Source: Variovorax paradoxus (lineage in GTDB: Bacteria > Pseudomonadota > Gammaproteobacteria > Burkholderiales > Burkholderiaceae_C). From it: DNA of 64,000 nucleotides. This document shows, in pieces, positions 9,530-18,627 of the stretch. The stretch is taken from the NCBI RefSeq assembly GCF_030815855.1, contig NZ_JAUSXG010000001.1, positions 5,642,001 to 5,706,000 on the forward strand, written 5' to 3'. Within the stretch, counting starts at the first letter, position 1; every line of letters starts with the position of its first letter. Below the pieces are notes generated by a model, which worked only from the letters and a program-made list of their open reading frames with translations, ran no database searches and was not told the origin of the DNA. Made by a program: the position numbers and the translations under genes.

Positions 9530-10002
9530 TCGGCCTCCGCCATCTGGCTGTGTGAGTGTTGCTTGACCTTGCCGAGCAGCTTGTGAAGCTGCGCGATCTC
9601 CTTGGCACTGAGGCCCGCGAAAGCGTCGACGATCCAGTCTTCGTGCTGCTGCGCCATCTCGTTGAATAGCTTGCGGCCGCGGGCCGTGAGCCGCACGCGC
9701 CACGCCCGGCGGTCGCCTTCCACGTTGATGCGCTCCACCAGGCCTTCCGTCACGAGCTGGTCGGTGATGCCGGTGACGTTGCCGCCCGTCACCATCATGC
9801 GGCGCGAAAGCTCGTTCATCTTGAGGCCGTCGGGCGAGCGTTCGAGCTGCGACATCAGGTCGAAGCGCGGCAGCGTGGTCGAGAACTGCGATCGCAGTTC
9901 GTTGCGCACCTGCTTCTCGATGAGCTGGGTGCAGGTGAGCAACCGCAGCCAGAGGCGCAGGGCCTCGGGGTGTTCGCTGTGCGCGCGTGCTTCGAGGTCC
10001 AT
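9526..10002 (-). CDS. MarR family regulator of the anthranilate operon
   Basis: A 158-residue winged-helix protein. The DNA-binding core is about 55-110 ([20 protein letters not shown] then [19 protein letters not shown]). MarR proteins of aromatic-CoA operons usually repress until the aryl-CoA binds. The gene lies inside the operon, after the monooxygenase. The gap before it is filled entirely by repeat Rep-B, and no Shine-Dalgarno is visible. The palindrome at 12483-12502 is the likely target. Confidence 0.88.
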   Translation of the reverse strand: MDLEARAHSEHPEALRLWLRLLTCTQLIEKQVRNELRSQFSTTLPRFDLMSQLERSPDGLKMNELSRRMMVTGGNVTGITDQLVTEGLVERINVEGDRRAWRVRLTARGRKLFNEMAQQHEDWIVDAFAGLSAKEIAQLHKLLGKVKQHSHSQMAEAE

Positions 10003-10088
10003 GTCAGTGGCGCCCGGCCGCCCGAAGGCACTGACGCGCCCCCTCGGGGGGCAGCGATACGCGAAGCGATGAGCGTGGGGGTTTCATT
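10003..10088 (-). repeat. Rep-B copy 1, gap-filling structured repeat
   Basis: An 86-bp element filling the whole gap between the monooxygenase stop and the MarR start. On the + strand it holds the invariant hairpin CCCCCTCGGGGG (10040-10051), the mini-hairpin CGC-GAA-GCG (10060-10068) and GCC-CGAA-GGC (10020-10029), and it ends GAGCGTGGGGG. The same layout is at 18539-18627 and 52827-52915, in the same orientation relative to transcription. Confidence 0.85.
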
Positions 10089-12476
10089 TCAGTGCGTCTC
10101 CTCGGCGTTGGATGCAGCAGCGAGTGCCGCGTTGGCCGCAGCGATCTGCTGCTGCTTGGCGATCTCGCGGTACATCTGGTCGCGCCCGCTCAGGTACTGC
10201 TTGGGCCAGTCGACATCGCGGCTTTGCAGCTTGGCGGCTTCGTGCAGTGTCCAGGCGGGGTCCGCAAGGTGCGGACGGGCGATGGCGCAGAGGTCTGCGC
10301 GTCCGGCCGCGATGATGCTGTTCGCCTGGTCCGCATCGGTGATGGCGCCCACTGCAATGGTCGAAATGCCGACCTCGTTGCGGATGCGGTCCGCGAACGG
10401 CGTCTGGTACATGCGGCCGTACACCGGCTTGGCGGCGCGTGTGGTCTGGCCGGAGGACACGTCGATGAAATCGGCGCCGGCTTCCTTGAAGAGGCGAGCG
10501 ACAACCACTGCGTCGGCGTCGGTGTTGCCGCCGGGCGCCCAGTCGTGCGCCGAGATGCGCACGCTCATCGGCTTGTCCTCAGGCCACGCGGCGCGCATCG
10601 CGCGGAACACTTCGAGCGGGTAGCGGCAGCGCGCCTCGATGCCGCCGCCGAACTCGTCGGTGCGCAGGTTGGTCAGCGGGCTGATGAAGGATGACAGCAG
10701 GTAGCCGTGTGCGCAGTGCAGCTCGAGCCAGTCGAAGCCGCACTCGGCCGCGCGGCGCGTGGAATCCACGAACCGGTCGCGCATGTCGTCCATCTGCTCG
10801 CGCGTCATTGCGGCCGGCATCTGATTCTGCTCGCCGTAGGCGACCTCGCTGGCGGACAGCAGCGGCCAGTTGCCGCTCTCCAGAGGCTCGTCGGTGCCTT
10901 CCCAGCCCACACGCGTCGAGCCCTTGGGGCCGCTGTGGCCGAGCTGCATGGCGATTTTCGCGCTCGACTGCGTGTGCACGAAGTCGACGATGCGCTTGAA
11001 CGCTGCCTGCTGCGTGTCGTTGTACAGGCCGGTGCAAGCAGGGGTGATGCGGCCCTCGGGCGTCGGGCTCGTCATTTCGACGAACACCATCGCGGCGCCG
11101 CCGAGCGCACGCGCGCCCAGATGCACCAGCAAGAAATCCTGCGGCACGCCGTCGACCGCGCTGTAGGTGGCCATCGGCGACACCAGGATGCGGTTCTTCA
11201 GCGTGAGGCCGCGCACCTTGTACGGCATCAACATGGGCGCCACGGCCTTGCCACCGGCGAGCCATCGCTCGTAGCCGCCGAGCCATTCGGTGTCGCGCAC
11301 GCGCAGGTTCTCGTGGCTGATGCGCTGCGAGCGCGTGAGCAGCGAGTAGGCGAACTGCTCGATCTGCATGCCGGTGTAGCGCGGCACGTTCTCGAACCAT
11401 TCCGTCGAGTTGCGCGCGGCGTTCTGGATCTTGAGCACCTCGACGCTGCGGCGTGCCTCGTAGCCTTCGAGCACATGGTCGACGGTGCCGCCCTGCGCGA
11501 ATTCATCGGCTAAGTCGATGGCATCTTCCAGCGCGAGCTTGGTGCCCGAGCCGATCGAGAAGTGCGCCGTGTGCGCCGCATCGCCCATCAGAACCACGGG
11601 CACCGAGCGGCCCTCGACATCGATGCGGTGCGTCCAGCGCTCGCACACCACGCGCGGAAAGCGGATCCAGTTGGCCGAACCGCGCAGGTGCGTGGCGTTG
11701 CTGATGAGCGGATGGCCGCCCAGGTACTTGGCGAACAGCTTCTCGCAGAAGGCGATGGCCTCAGGCTGCTCCATCTGGTCGAGGCCGTGGGCCTTCCACA
11801 CCGCCTCGGGCGTCTCGACAATGAAGGTCGAGGTCTTGTCGTCGAACTGGTAGGCATGCGCCTGGAACCAGCCGTGCTCGGTCTGCTCGAAGGCAAAGGT
11901 GAAGGCGTCGAAGGTCTGGTGCGTGCCCAGCCACACGAAGCGGCAGTTGCGCAGGTCGACGTCGGGCTTGAACACGTCGGCATAGCGCTGGCGGATGCGG
12001 CTGTTGAGGCCGTCGCTGGCAATCACCAGGTCGGCGTTGTACTGGGCGGCAATGGCCTGGTCGTCGGTGGCGTCGGTCTCGAACACCAGCTTCACGCCGA
12101 GCGCGAGGCAGCGCTCCTGCAGGATGTTCAAGAGCCGCTTGCGGCCGATGCCGCAGAAGCCGTGGCCTCCCGAGCGCACCTGCCGGCCCTTGAAGAACAC
12201 CTGGATGTCGTCCCAGTGGTGAAACTCATGGCCGATGAGCGCCGCGGTTCCGCTGTCCGCCGCCGCCAGGTTGGCGAGCGTCTGGTCGCTGAGCACCACG
12301 CCCCAGCCGAAGGTGTCGAAGGGGCGGTTGCGCTCCACCACGGTGATCTCGAGCGCCGGGTTGCGCGCCTTCATCAGCAGCGCGAAATACAAACCCGCGG
12401 GGCCGCCGCCGATGCACAGGATGCGTTGGAGGTCCATGGCGGGGGCGGCCGAAACGCCGGCAGTGAGGCTGTTCAT
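10089..12476 (-). CDS. 2-Aminobenzoyl-CoA monooxygenase/reductase fusion
   Basis: A 795-residue two-domain flavoprotein. The N-terminal part (about 1-405) is a class A FAD monooxygenase with [16 protein letters not shown] and [14 protein letters not shown] (about 298-311). The C-terminal part (about 414-770) is an old-yellow-enzyme reductase with [14 protein letters not shown] and [13 protein letters not shown]. This fusion is known from Azoarcus evansii, where it dearomatises 2-aminobenzoyl-CoA; databases often label it salicylyl-CoA 5-hydroxylase. The start at 12476 leaves almost no leader after the predicted promoter. The internal ATG at 12437 ([12 protein letters not shown]) is a real alternative. 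First gene of the operon. Confidence 0.88.
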   Translation of the reverse strand: MNSLTAGVSAAPAMDLQRILCIGGGPAGLYFALLMKARNPALEITVVERNRPFDTFGWGVVLSDQTLANLAAADSGTAALIGHEFHHWDDIQVFFKGRQVRSGGHGFCGIGRKRLLNILQERCLALGVKLVFETDATDDQAIAAQYNADLVIASDGLNSRIRQRYADVFKPDVDLRNCRFVWLGTHQTFDAFTFAFEQTEHGWFQAHAYQFDDKTSTFIVETPEAVWKAHGLDQMEQPEAIAFCEKLFAKYLGGHPLISNATHLRGSANWIRFPRVVCERWTHRIDVEGRSVPVVLMGDAAHTAHFSIGSGTKLALEDAIDLADEFAQGGTVDHVLEGYEARRSVEVLKIQNAARNSTEWFENVPRYTGMQIEQFAYSLLTRSQRISHENLRVRDTEWLGGYERWLAGGKAVAPMLMPYKVRGLTLKNRILVSPMATYSAVDGVPQDFLLVHLGARALGGAAMVFVEMTSPTPEGRITPACTGLYNDTQQAAFKRIVDFVHTQSSAKIAMQLGHSGPKGSTRVGWEGTDEPLESGNWPLLSASEVAYGEQNQMPAAMTREQMDDMRDRFVDSTRRAAECGFDWLELHCAHGYLLSSFISPLTNLRTDEFGGGIEARCRYPLEVFRAMRAAWPEDKPMSVRISAHDWAPGGNTDADAVVVARLFKEAGADFIDVSSGQTTRAAKPVYGRMYQTPFADRIRNEVGISTIAVGAITDADQANSIIAAGRADLCAIARPHLADPAWTLHEAAKLQSRDVDWPKQYLSGRDQMYREIAKQQQIAAANAALAAASNAEETH

Positions 12477-12482
12477 GATTGA

Positions 12483-12502
12483 ATAGTTTAAGCATAAACA
12501 AT
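12483..12502. promoter_or_regulatory. Putative MarR operator
   Basis: A 20-bp imperfect palindrome with half-sites ATnGTTTA and TAAACnAT around AGCA. It overlaps the -10 element of the predicted promoter and lies 6 bp before the first ATG of the operon. The only regulator gene in the operon is a MarR type, which makes it the likely binder. Confidence 0.6.
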
Positions 12503-12512
12503 CTGATGTCAA
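12485..12512 (-). promoter_or_regulatory. Predicted sigma-70 promoter of the anthranilate operon
   Basis: On the minus strand a perfect -35 TTGACA (12512-12507) is followed after 16 nt by TAAACT (12490-12485). A start of transcription near 12478 would put the ATG at 12476 on a nearly leaderless message. Confidence 0.5.
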
Positions 12513-12594
12513 CGGGTTCACTACCACCCGCCCGGGCGCCAGCCGTGCGCGGTGTCATGCAAAAACTTCAAAAAATCAATACCATGGCTCCACC

Positions 12595-13863
12595 ATGCAA
12601 AGCTTGATACCCAAGATCGAGTCGCAGCTTGCGTCGCTGCCCGTGCCCATCGCGCTGGAATTGCCCGATGGACGAAGAGTTGCCAAGCCCGGGTCCCGAG
12701 TGACCCTGGCGTTCAGCGAGTGGTCGGCGCTGGCCAAGCTCGCGGCCCGGCAGGTGGGCGCCATCGGCGAGGCCTACGTGGAAGGCAAGGTCCAGATCGA
12801 AGGCGCAATGCGCGACCTGATCGACGCAACGGTCGGCATGTTGCCCGGCAACCCTGCCGAAACCGACACCGCCTGGTGGACCCGCCTGCTGCGGCTGGCC
12901 AAGTCCCGCGGCTCCCATTCATTGAACAAGGATGCGGAGCAGATCCAGTTCCACTACGACGTTTCCGACGATTTCTACGCGCTGTGGCTCGATCCGCGCC
13001 GGGTCTATTCGTGCGCCTACTTCCGAACCCCCGAACTGACACTGCCGCAGGCGCAGGAAGCCAAGCTCGACCACATCTGCCGCAAGCTGCTGCTGCAGCC
13101 CGGCGAGCGTTTCCTGGACATCGGCTCCGGCTGGGGCGGGCTGCTGATGTGGGCGGCGGAGCACTACGGCGTCGACGCCACCGGCATCACCCTGTCGAAG
13201 AACCAGCTTGCGCATGTGCAGGGACTCATCGAGGAAAAAGGCCTGCAAGGCCGGGTGCGCGTCGAGTTGCGCGACTACCGCGAACTCTCCGTCGATGCGC
13301 CTTTCGACAAGATCGCATCGGTCGGCATGTTCGAGCACGTGGGCGCGGCCAACATGCCGACCTACTTCCGCAAGATTCATTCGCTGCTGAAGCCCGGCGG
13401 CCTGGTGCTGAACCACGGCATCACTTCGGGTCAGCTCGACTACCGCCAGCTCGGCGCCGGCATGGGCGATTTCATCGAGAAGTACATCTTCCCCGGCGGC
13501 GAACTGCTGCACGTGACCCATGTGCTGCGCGAAACGGCGGCTGCGGGCCTGGAGATGGTCGACACCGAAAGCCTGCGCCCGCACTACGCGCGCACGCTCT
13601 GGGCCTGGTCCGACGCGCTCGAGGCGCAGCTCGACACGGCGCGCGAGGTGCTCGAGCGCAGCGGCGGCCGGCAAAGCGGCAACGCCGAGCGCATTCTGCG
13701 GGCCTACCGGCTTTATCTGGCGGGCTCCGCCATGAGCTTCGAGCAGGGCTGGATCTCACTGCACCAGATGCTCTCCACCAAGCCGGACGGCAGGGTGGAG
13801 CATGGTGTGTTGCGCGGTTCGCAATCGGTGTACCCTTTTGCCCGTGACTACATCTACAAGTGA
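12595..13863 (+). CDS. cfa: Cyclopropane-fatty-acyl-phospholipid synthase
   Basis: A 422-residue S-adenosylmethionine methyltransferase that adds a methylene bridge to unsaturated chains of membrane phospholipids. The SAM motif LDIGSGWGG is at 174-182. The lipid-pocket motif YDVSDDFYALWLDPRRVYSC is at 121-140 and GMFEHVGAANM lies further on. Length is typical. It is divergent from the anthranilate operon and 12 nt upstream of a DUF1840 gene, likely cotranscribed. Confidence 0.95.
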   Translation: MQSLIPKIESQLASLPVPIALELPDGRRVAKPGSRVTLAFSEWSALAKLAARQVGAIGEAYVEGKVQIEGAMRDLIDATVGMLPGNPAETDTAWWTRLLRLAKSRGSHSLNKDAEQIQFHYDVSDDFYALWLDPRRVYSCAYFRTPELTLPQAQEAKLDHICRKLLLQPGERFLDIGSGWGGLLMWAAEHYGVDATGITLSKNQLAHVQGLIEEKGLQGRVRVELRDYRELSVDAPFDKIASVGMFEHVGAANMPTYFRKIHSLLKPGGLVLNHGITSGQLDYRQLGAGMGDFIEKYIFPGGELLHVTHVLRETAAAGLEMVDTESLRPHYARTLWAWSDALEAQLDTAREVLERSGGRQSGNAERILRAYRLYLAGSAMSFEQGWISLHQMLSTKPDGRVEHGVLRGSQSVYPFARDYIYK

Positions 13864-13875
13864 GTAAAAACAAAC

Positions 13876-14199
13876 ATGCTGTACAAATTCCAGTCGCGGG
13901 CTTCCCCTGACTTCGTGATGCTCGAGGTGCATGCGCGCCAGCTGCTCGACATCGTCGGCAAGCCGGCTGCGCCTCAGGGCATCGTCACCGTCGAGCAGAT
14001 TCCCGCTGCCATTGCGGCGATCGAGTCGGCGCTGAAACGCGAAGCCAGCAATCCCCACAACCACGACGACCATGTCGTCGAAGGCCACGGCAACGACGCC
14101 GAGAAACAGCATGTGGGACTGCACCAGCGCGCAGCCCCGCTGCTTCACATGCTCAGGGATTCGCTGGCCGAAGAAAAAGACGTGACCTGGAGCACCTGA
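13876..14199 (+). CDS. DUF1840 domain protein
   Basis: A 107-residue soluble protein of unknown function that matches the DUF1840 pattern as I know it: MLYKFQSRASPDFVMLE at the start, a variable charged middle (HNHDDHVVEGHG), and APLLHMLRDSLAEEKDVTW at the end. It follows cfa by 12 nt, so it probably shares its transcript. No catalytic motif is visible. Confidence 0.8.
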   Translation: MLYKFQSRASPDFVMLEVHARQLLDIVGKPAAPQGIVTVEQIPAAIAAIESALKREASNPHNHDDHVVEGHGNDAEKQHVGLHQRAAPLLHMLRDSLAEEKDVTWST

Positions 14200-14258
14200 T
14201 CAGACCCGGGAAACATCGCGGATCCGCCGGCTTTGCCGGGCCGCCGGTGTCGCCCCCG

Positions 14259-15284
14259 TCAGTCCACCTTCGCGCCGGAGTCCTTCACCACCTTGGCCCA
14301 TTTCACGTGCTCGCTGGCAATCAGCTTGGTGAAATCGGCCGGTGAGTTGCCGCTCGGGATCGCTCCCTGGGCGAGCATCTTTTCCTTGATGGCGGGCGTG
14401 CCGAGCGACTTGGCCACTTCCTGCTGAATGCGGTTCACGATCTCGGGCGAGGTGCCGGCCGGCGCCAGCAGGCCGAACCACGAACTTGCCTCGAAGCCCT
14501 TGAGCGCCGGACCACCCGCTTCCGCCACGGTCGGAATGTCGGGCAGCGCCGGCGAGCGCTGCGAACTGGTCACGGCCAGGGCCGTGAGCTTGCCGCCCTT
14601 GATCTGCGCCATCGACGAGGGCAGGTTGTCGAACATCACGTCGGCGTTGCCGCCCACCATGTCCAGCAGCGCCGGCCCCGAGCCCTTGTACGGAATGTGC
14701 GCCATGAAGGTGCCCGTCATGCTCTTGAAGAGCTCGCCCGCCAGGTGGATGGACGTGCCGTTGCCGCTCGACGCCATGTTGAGCTTGCCCGGGTTGGCCT
14801 TGGCGTACTTGATGAAGTCCTGCACGTTGCGGATGTTCAGCGCCTTGGCCTTGTCGGCATTCATCTCCATGACGTTCGGCACGGCCGCCACCAGCGTGAC
14901 CGGCTCGAAATCCTTGATCGGGTCGAACGGCAGCTTGGGGTAGAGCGCGCGGTTGATGCCATGCGTGCCGACGGTGCCCATCAGCAGCGTGTAGCCATCG
15001 TTCGGCGCGCGCGCCACGATTTCCGCCCCCACGTTCCCGCCTGCGCCCGCGCGGTTGTCGACAATGAACTGCTGGCCGAAGGCCTTGGAGAGTTCGGGCG
15101 CCACGGCGCGCGCCAGGATGTCGGTGGTGCCGCCGGCCGCAAAGGGCACGACGATGCGAACCGGCTTGTTCGGCCAGGTGTTCTGAGCCCACGCAGGGCT
15201 TGCCGCGAGGACGATGGCCGCGGCGGCGGAAGCCGCCAGCGCGGTTCGGCGATTCGACTTGAAAGTTGAAGAAGAAGAGTTCAT
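14259..15284 (-). CDS. Bug/TctC family periplasmic binding protein
   Basis: A 341-residue extracytoplasmic binding protein. A signal peptide with an RR pair ([20 protein letters not shown], cut near AWA-Q at 34) is followed by [19 protein letters not shown], the Bug signature. These proteins bind carboxylates. No membrane TctA/TctB genes are nearby, so it is an orphan of the expanded family common in Variovorax and Bordetella. The divergent-looking LysR gene lies directly upstream on the same strand. Confidence 0.9.
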   Translation of the reverse strand: MNSSSSTFKSNRRTALAASAAAAIVLAASPAWAQNTWPNKPVRIVVPFAAGGTTDILARAVAPELSKAFGQQFIVDNRAGAGGNVGAEIVARAPNDGYTLLMGTVGTHGINRALYPKLPFDPIKDFEPVTLVAAVPNVMEMNADKAKALNIRNVQDFIKYAKANPGKLNMASSGNGTSIHLAGELFKSMTGTFMAHIPYKGSGPALLDMVGGNADVMFDNLPSSMAQIKGGKLTALAVTSSQRSPALPDIPTVAEAGGPALKGFEASSWFGLLAPAGTSPEIVNRIQQEVAKSLGTPAIKEKMLAQGAIPSGNSPADFTKLIASEHVKWAKVVKDSGAKVD

Positions 15285-15347
15285 GCGCGCGTTTGTACAG
15301 GTGAACGGCCGCTCGCGTCGCGGGTAAAAACCCCGGTGGCGCGCCGG

Positions 15348-16274
15348 TTATGCCACCTGCATCCGCTGTGCGAAGCGCTCGCGGCGAAAACGCTCCAGCA
15401 CGAAGTCGATGAACACGCGCGTCTTCGCGGGCAGCAGCTTCTTGCTCGGGTAGTAGAGCCAGACCGCGCCCGCATCGAAATGCCACTCGGGCAGCAGGCG
15501 CACCAGCTCGCCGCTGCGAAGGCCGCGTTCGACAAACGGCATCGGCAGCATCGCCACGCCCAGCCCCATCAGCGCGGCATGCGCAATGGCTTCGGGGTCG
15601 TTGAAGATCGCGCGCGGCCGCGGAAGCTCCACCGTGGTCTGGTCGCCGCCCGAATGCTGCAGCGTCCAGCTGCGCAGCCGCCCCGTGGGTGAGGAACGGC
15701 GCATCAGGGCATCGAATCGCGGCAGTTCCGCCGGGTGCGCCGGCAGCGCGCGGCCCGCGAGGTAGCCGGGCGCGGCCACCGCCACCACATGGATGCGCGC
15801 CAACTCTCGCGCCACCATGCCGGGCGACAACTCGATGCCGCCGCCGATGGCCGCGTCGAAGCCTTCGCCCACGAGGTCCACCTGCTGGTTGTCGAAGTGC
15901 CAGTCGGGCAGGATCGACGGGTGACGGGCGAGAAAGTCGCCCATCATCGGCAGCACGTGCTCGCGGCCGAAGGCTTGTCCCATGCTGACCTTGAGCGTGC
16001 CGGTGGGCTGGCCGTCGTCCTCCGAGATGCCGGCGACCGCGTCCTGCAAGGTGGCGAGCGCACCGCCGATCTGCCCCAGGAAGCGCTCGCCGGCCTCCGT
16101 CAGCGTCAGGCGGCGCGTGCTGCGCTGAAACAGCCGGACACCCAGCCGGGTTTCCAGGCGGGCGACGTTCTTGCTGACCGCCGCGGGCGTGAGCCCGAGC
16201 CGCCGCGCGGCGGCCGAGAAGCTGCCGCTTTCCGCGCTTTGAACGAACGAGTCCAGGTGGTTGAGCGGTTCCAT
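15348..16274 (-). CDS. LysR family transcriptional regulator
   Basis: A 308-residue LysR protein. The helix-turn-helix is at about 17-37 (GSFSAAARRLGLTPAAVSKN) and the effector domain at about 90-300. The start at 16274 (MEPLNHLDSFVQ) is chosen because it gives a standard LysR N-terminus; the frame remains open upstream without homology. It is divergent from the SDR gene at 16388, its likely target, with palindromes between them. Confidence 0.93.
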   Translation of the reverse strand: MEPLNHLDSFVQSAESGSFSAAARRLGLTPAAVSKNVARLETRLGVRLFQRSTRRLTLTEAGERFLGQIGGALATLQDAVAGISEDDGQPTGTLKVSMGQAFGREHVLPMMGDFLARHPSILPDWHFDNQQVDLVGEGFDAAIGGGIELSPGMVARELARIHVVAVAAPGYLAGRALPAHPAELPRFDALMRRSSPTGRLRSWTLQHSGGDQTTVELPRPRAIFNDPEAIAHAALMGLGVAMLPMPFVERGLRSGELVRLLPEWHFDAGAVWLYYPSKKLLPAKTRVFIDFVLERFRRERFAQRMQVA

Positions 16275-16283
16275 GGGCGCATT

Positions 16284-16335
16284 TTCAACTATCGGTTGAA
16301 TTTGATTGCACCAATTGATGACTACCGCAAAGGTA
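16284..16335. promoter_or_regulatory. Palindromes in the LysR/SDR divergent region
   Basis: Two inverted repeats with five-base spacers: TTCAAC-N5-GTTGAA at 16284-16300 and TACC-N5-GGTA at 16323-16335. Their centres are 37 bp apart, in the 113-bp region between the divergent start codons. LysR proteins commonly bind a recognition and an activation site like this. Confidence 0.5.
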
Positions 16336-16387
16336 ATGGAATCTTCACACTGAAGACCTTCCACCCTCACAAGCAAAAGGAAACATC

Positions 16388-17152
16388 ATGGCTCCCAGCA
16401 AATCGAATTCTTCTCCCGTCCTCGCAGGCAAGGCTGCTTTCGTCACCGGCGGCTCCCGCGGCATCGGCGCCGCCATCGTGCGCCGCCTGGTGCAGGACGG
16501 CGCGGCCGTCGCGTTCAGCTATGCCAGTTCCAGCGCCCCGGCCGACGAACTCGTGCGCAGCATCGAAGCCGAAGGCGGCCGCGCGCTGGCGCTGAAGATC
16601 GACAGCGCCGATGCCGCCGCGCTCACCGCGGGCGTCGATGAAGCGGCCCGCACGCTCGGCAAGATCGACATCCTCGTGAACAACGCCGGCGTGTTCCTCG
16701 GCGGCAGCCTCGACGACTTCTCGCTCGAGGACTTCGACAAGACGCTCGACGTGAACGTGCGCGCTGTGTTCGTCGCCGCCAAGGCGGCCTCGCGCCACAT
16801 GGGCGAAGGCGGCCGCATCATCAACATCGGCAGCACCAACGCCGAGCGCATGCCCTGGCCCGGCGGCAGCGCCTATGCCATGAGCAAGTCGGCGCTCAAG
16901 GGACTCGTGCAGGGCCTCGCGCGCGATCTCGGCCCGCGCGGCATCACGGTCAACAACGTGCAGCCGGGCCCGGTCAACACCGACATGAACCCGGTCGACG
17001 GCCCGAACGCCGCTGCGATGCACGGCCTGATGGCAGTGGCCCGCCATGCGCGCCCCGAAGAAATCGCCGGCATGGTCGCGTACCTTGCCAGCCCCGAAGC
17101 CGCCTTTGTGACGGGCGCCAGCCTCAACATCGACGGCGGCTTCGCGGCTTGA
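16388..17152 (+). CDS. SDR family oxidoreductase
   Basis: A 254-residue short-chain dehydrogenase. The cofactor motif TGGSRGIG is at 20-27, NNAG lies near 98, and the YAMSK catalytic pair (Y-x3-K) is near 158. The basic residue after the glycine motif suggests NADPH preference. The RBS AAAGGAAAC is good. It is transcribed away from the LysR gene. The substrate cannot be told. Confidence 0.92.
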   Translation: MAPSKSNSSPVLAGKAAFVTGGSRGIGAAIVRRLVQDGAAVAFSYASSSAPADELVRSIEAEGGRALALKIDSADAAALTAGVDEAARTLGKIDILVNNAGVFLGGSLDDFSLEDFDKTLDVNVRAVFVAAKAASRHMGEGGRIINIGSTNAERMPWPGGSAYAMSKSALKGLVQGLARDLGPRGITVNNVQPGPVNTDMNPVDGPNAAAMHGLMAVARHARPEEIAGMVAYLASPEAAFVTGASLNIDGGFAA

Positions 17153-17155
17153 TGG

Positions 17156-17578
17156 CTAGCCGGCGCGCTGCACCGCGGCAATGAGCTTGTCCAGGGTCGC
17201 GTCGAGGCGGGCGAGTTCGCCGGGCTCGATGCCCTCGAACAGCGCGGCCTCGCGCTGGCGGCCCAGCGCGCCGACGGTTTCGTGCAGCGCCTTGCCTGCC
17301 GCCGTGAGATAGAGCCGGCTGCGGCGCCTGTCCGTGGGGTCGTCATGGCGCTGCATGCGCTTGTGCCGCTTCAGACCCGCCAGGGCGCGGCTCACCGCCA
17401 TCTTGTCCAGGCCGGTGAGCTCGGCGATCTGCGTGGCCGTGAGCCCCGGTTGCACGCCAAGCACGGCCATCGCCCGCCATTCATTGAGCGTGAGGTGGTG
17501 CTCGCGGCCGACCCTTTCATGAAAAGGCCGCGCCGTGAGATTGACCACCCGCACCAGCTTGAAGAACAGCGGGTCCAT
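17156..17578 (-). CDS. MarR family transcriptional regulator
   Basis: A 140-residue winged-helix regulator with GLTATQIAELTGLDKMAVSR and the wing region DPTDRRRSRLYLTAAGKALH. It lies 12 nt after the E1 beta gene on the same strand and is probably the last gene of that operon. It ends 3 nt from the convergent SDR gene. Confidence 0.9.
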   Translation of the reverse strand: MDPLFFKLVRVVNLTARPFHERVGREHHLTLNEWRAMAVLGVQPGLTATQIAELTGLDKMAVSRALAGLKRHKRMQRHDDPTDRRRSRLYLTAAGKALHETVGALGRQREAALFEGIEPGELARLDATLDKLIAAVQRAG

Positions 17579-17590
17579 GGCGCCGGCGGT

Positions 17591-18538
17591 TCAGCCCAGC
17601 AGTTTTCTCGCCGCGGCCGCGATGGCTTCGGGGCCCACGCGCGACTGCGCCTCCAGCACCGGCGCGTAGCCGACCGGAATGCGCGGCGCGCCGAGCCGCG
17701 CCACGCGGCATCCTGTGGCCTCGGCGGCACTGGCCGCGATCTCGGCGCCGAAGCCGGCCACCTGCACCGCCTCGTGCACCACCAGCAGCCGCTGGGTGCG
17801 TGCGCATGAGGCCAGCACCGTCTCGCGGTCCCAGGGCCAGAGCGTGCGCAGGTCGATCAGGTCGACCGTGATGCCTTCGGCCGCCAGTGCCTCGCAAGCT
17901 GCGGCGCACGCCTGCATCTGCTTGCTCCAGCTCACCAGCGTGAGCGCATTGCCGTCGCGCACGCGCCGCGCCTTGCCTAGCGGCACGGCCATGTCTTCGT
18001 TCACTTCGCCGCGCAGGCCCCAGAGTGTCTTGTGCTCGATGTAGACCACCGGATCGCCGCATTGCAGCGCGGCGCGCAGCAGGCTGTAGTTGTCCTGCGG
18101 CGTCGAGGGGTTCACCACCACCACGCCCGGCAGGTGCGCGAACCAGGCCTCGAGCGACTGCGAATGCTGCGCCGCCGAGGCATCCCAGATGCCGCCCGGC
18201 ATGCGCGCCACCAGCGGGACGCGGCCCTGTCCGCCGAACATGAAGCGGTTCTTGGCGGCCTGGTTCACCAGTTCGTCCATGCCGCACAGTGCGAAGTCGA
18301 CCACACGCATCTCGACCACCGGCCGGAGGCCCGCGAGCGCCATGCCGACGCCGGCGCCCATGATCGCGGCCTCGCTGATCGGCGTGTCGATCACGCGCTC
18401 GGCGCCGAAGGCCTGCTGCAGGCCCTTGTACTGGCCGAAGATGCCGCCGCGGCCCACGTCTTCGCCGAGCACCACCACGCGCGCATCGGCTTCCATCTCG
18501 CGCTGGATCGCGCGCACGGCGGCTTCGGAATAGCTCAT
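17591..18538 (-). CDS. TPP-dependent dehydrogenase E1 beta (acetoin type)
   Basis: A 315-residue transketolase-like beta subunit. It has VVVLGEDVGRGGIFGQYKGL near the N-terminus, ISEAAIMGAGVGMALAG and the C-terminal domain with LLVVHEAVQVAGFGAEIA. The start at 18538 (MSYSEAAVRAIQ) is chosen because it matches family N-termini and because the preceding gap is then exactly repeat Rep-B. An upstream in-frame ATG at 18637 would translate the repeat. The E2 and E3 subunits are not in the window. Confidence 0.88.
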   Translation of the reverse strand: MSYSEAAVRAIQREMEADARVVVLGEDVGRGGIFGQYKGLQQAFGAERVIDTPISEAAIMGAGVGMALAGLRPVVEMRVVDFALCGMDELVNQAAKNRFMFGGQGRVPLVARMPGGIWDASAAQHSQSLEAWFAHLPGVVVVNPSTPQDNYSLLRAALQCGDPVVYIEHKTLWGLRGEVNEDMAVPLGKARRVRDGNALTLVSWSKQMQACAAACEALAAEGITVDLIDLRTLWPWDRETVLASCARTQRLLVVHEAVQVAGFGAEIAASAAEATGCRVARLGAPRIPVGYAPVLEAQSRVGPEAIAAAARKLLG

Positions 18539-18627
18539 GTCGAGGCCGCCGCCGGGCCGCCCCAAGGCGGGCTGCGCCCCCTCGGGGGGCAGCGAGGACA
18601 CGCCAGTGCCGAGCGTGGGGGCCTTGT
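18539..18627 (-). repeat. Rep-B copy 2, between E1 alpha and E1 beta
   Basis: An 89-bp element filling the gap between the E1 alpha stop and the E1 beta start. It keeps CCCCCTCGGGGG, while the mini-hairpin is CAC-GCCA-GTG (18599-18608) and the outer one CCGCC-CCAA-GGCGG. It is the most diverged of the three copies, but stems are preserved by paired changes. Confidence 0.8.
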
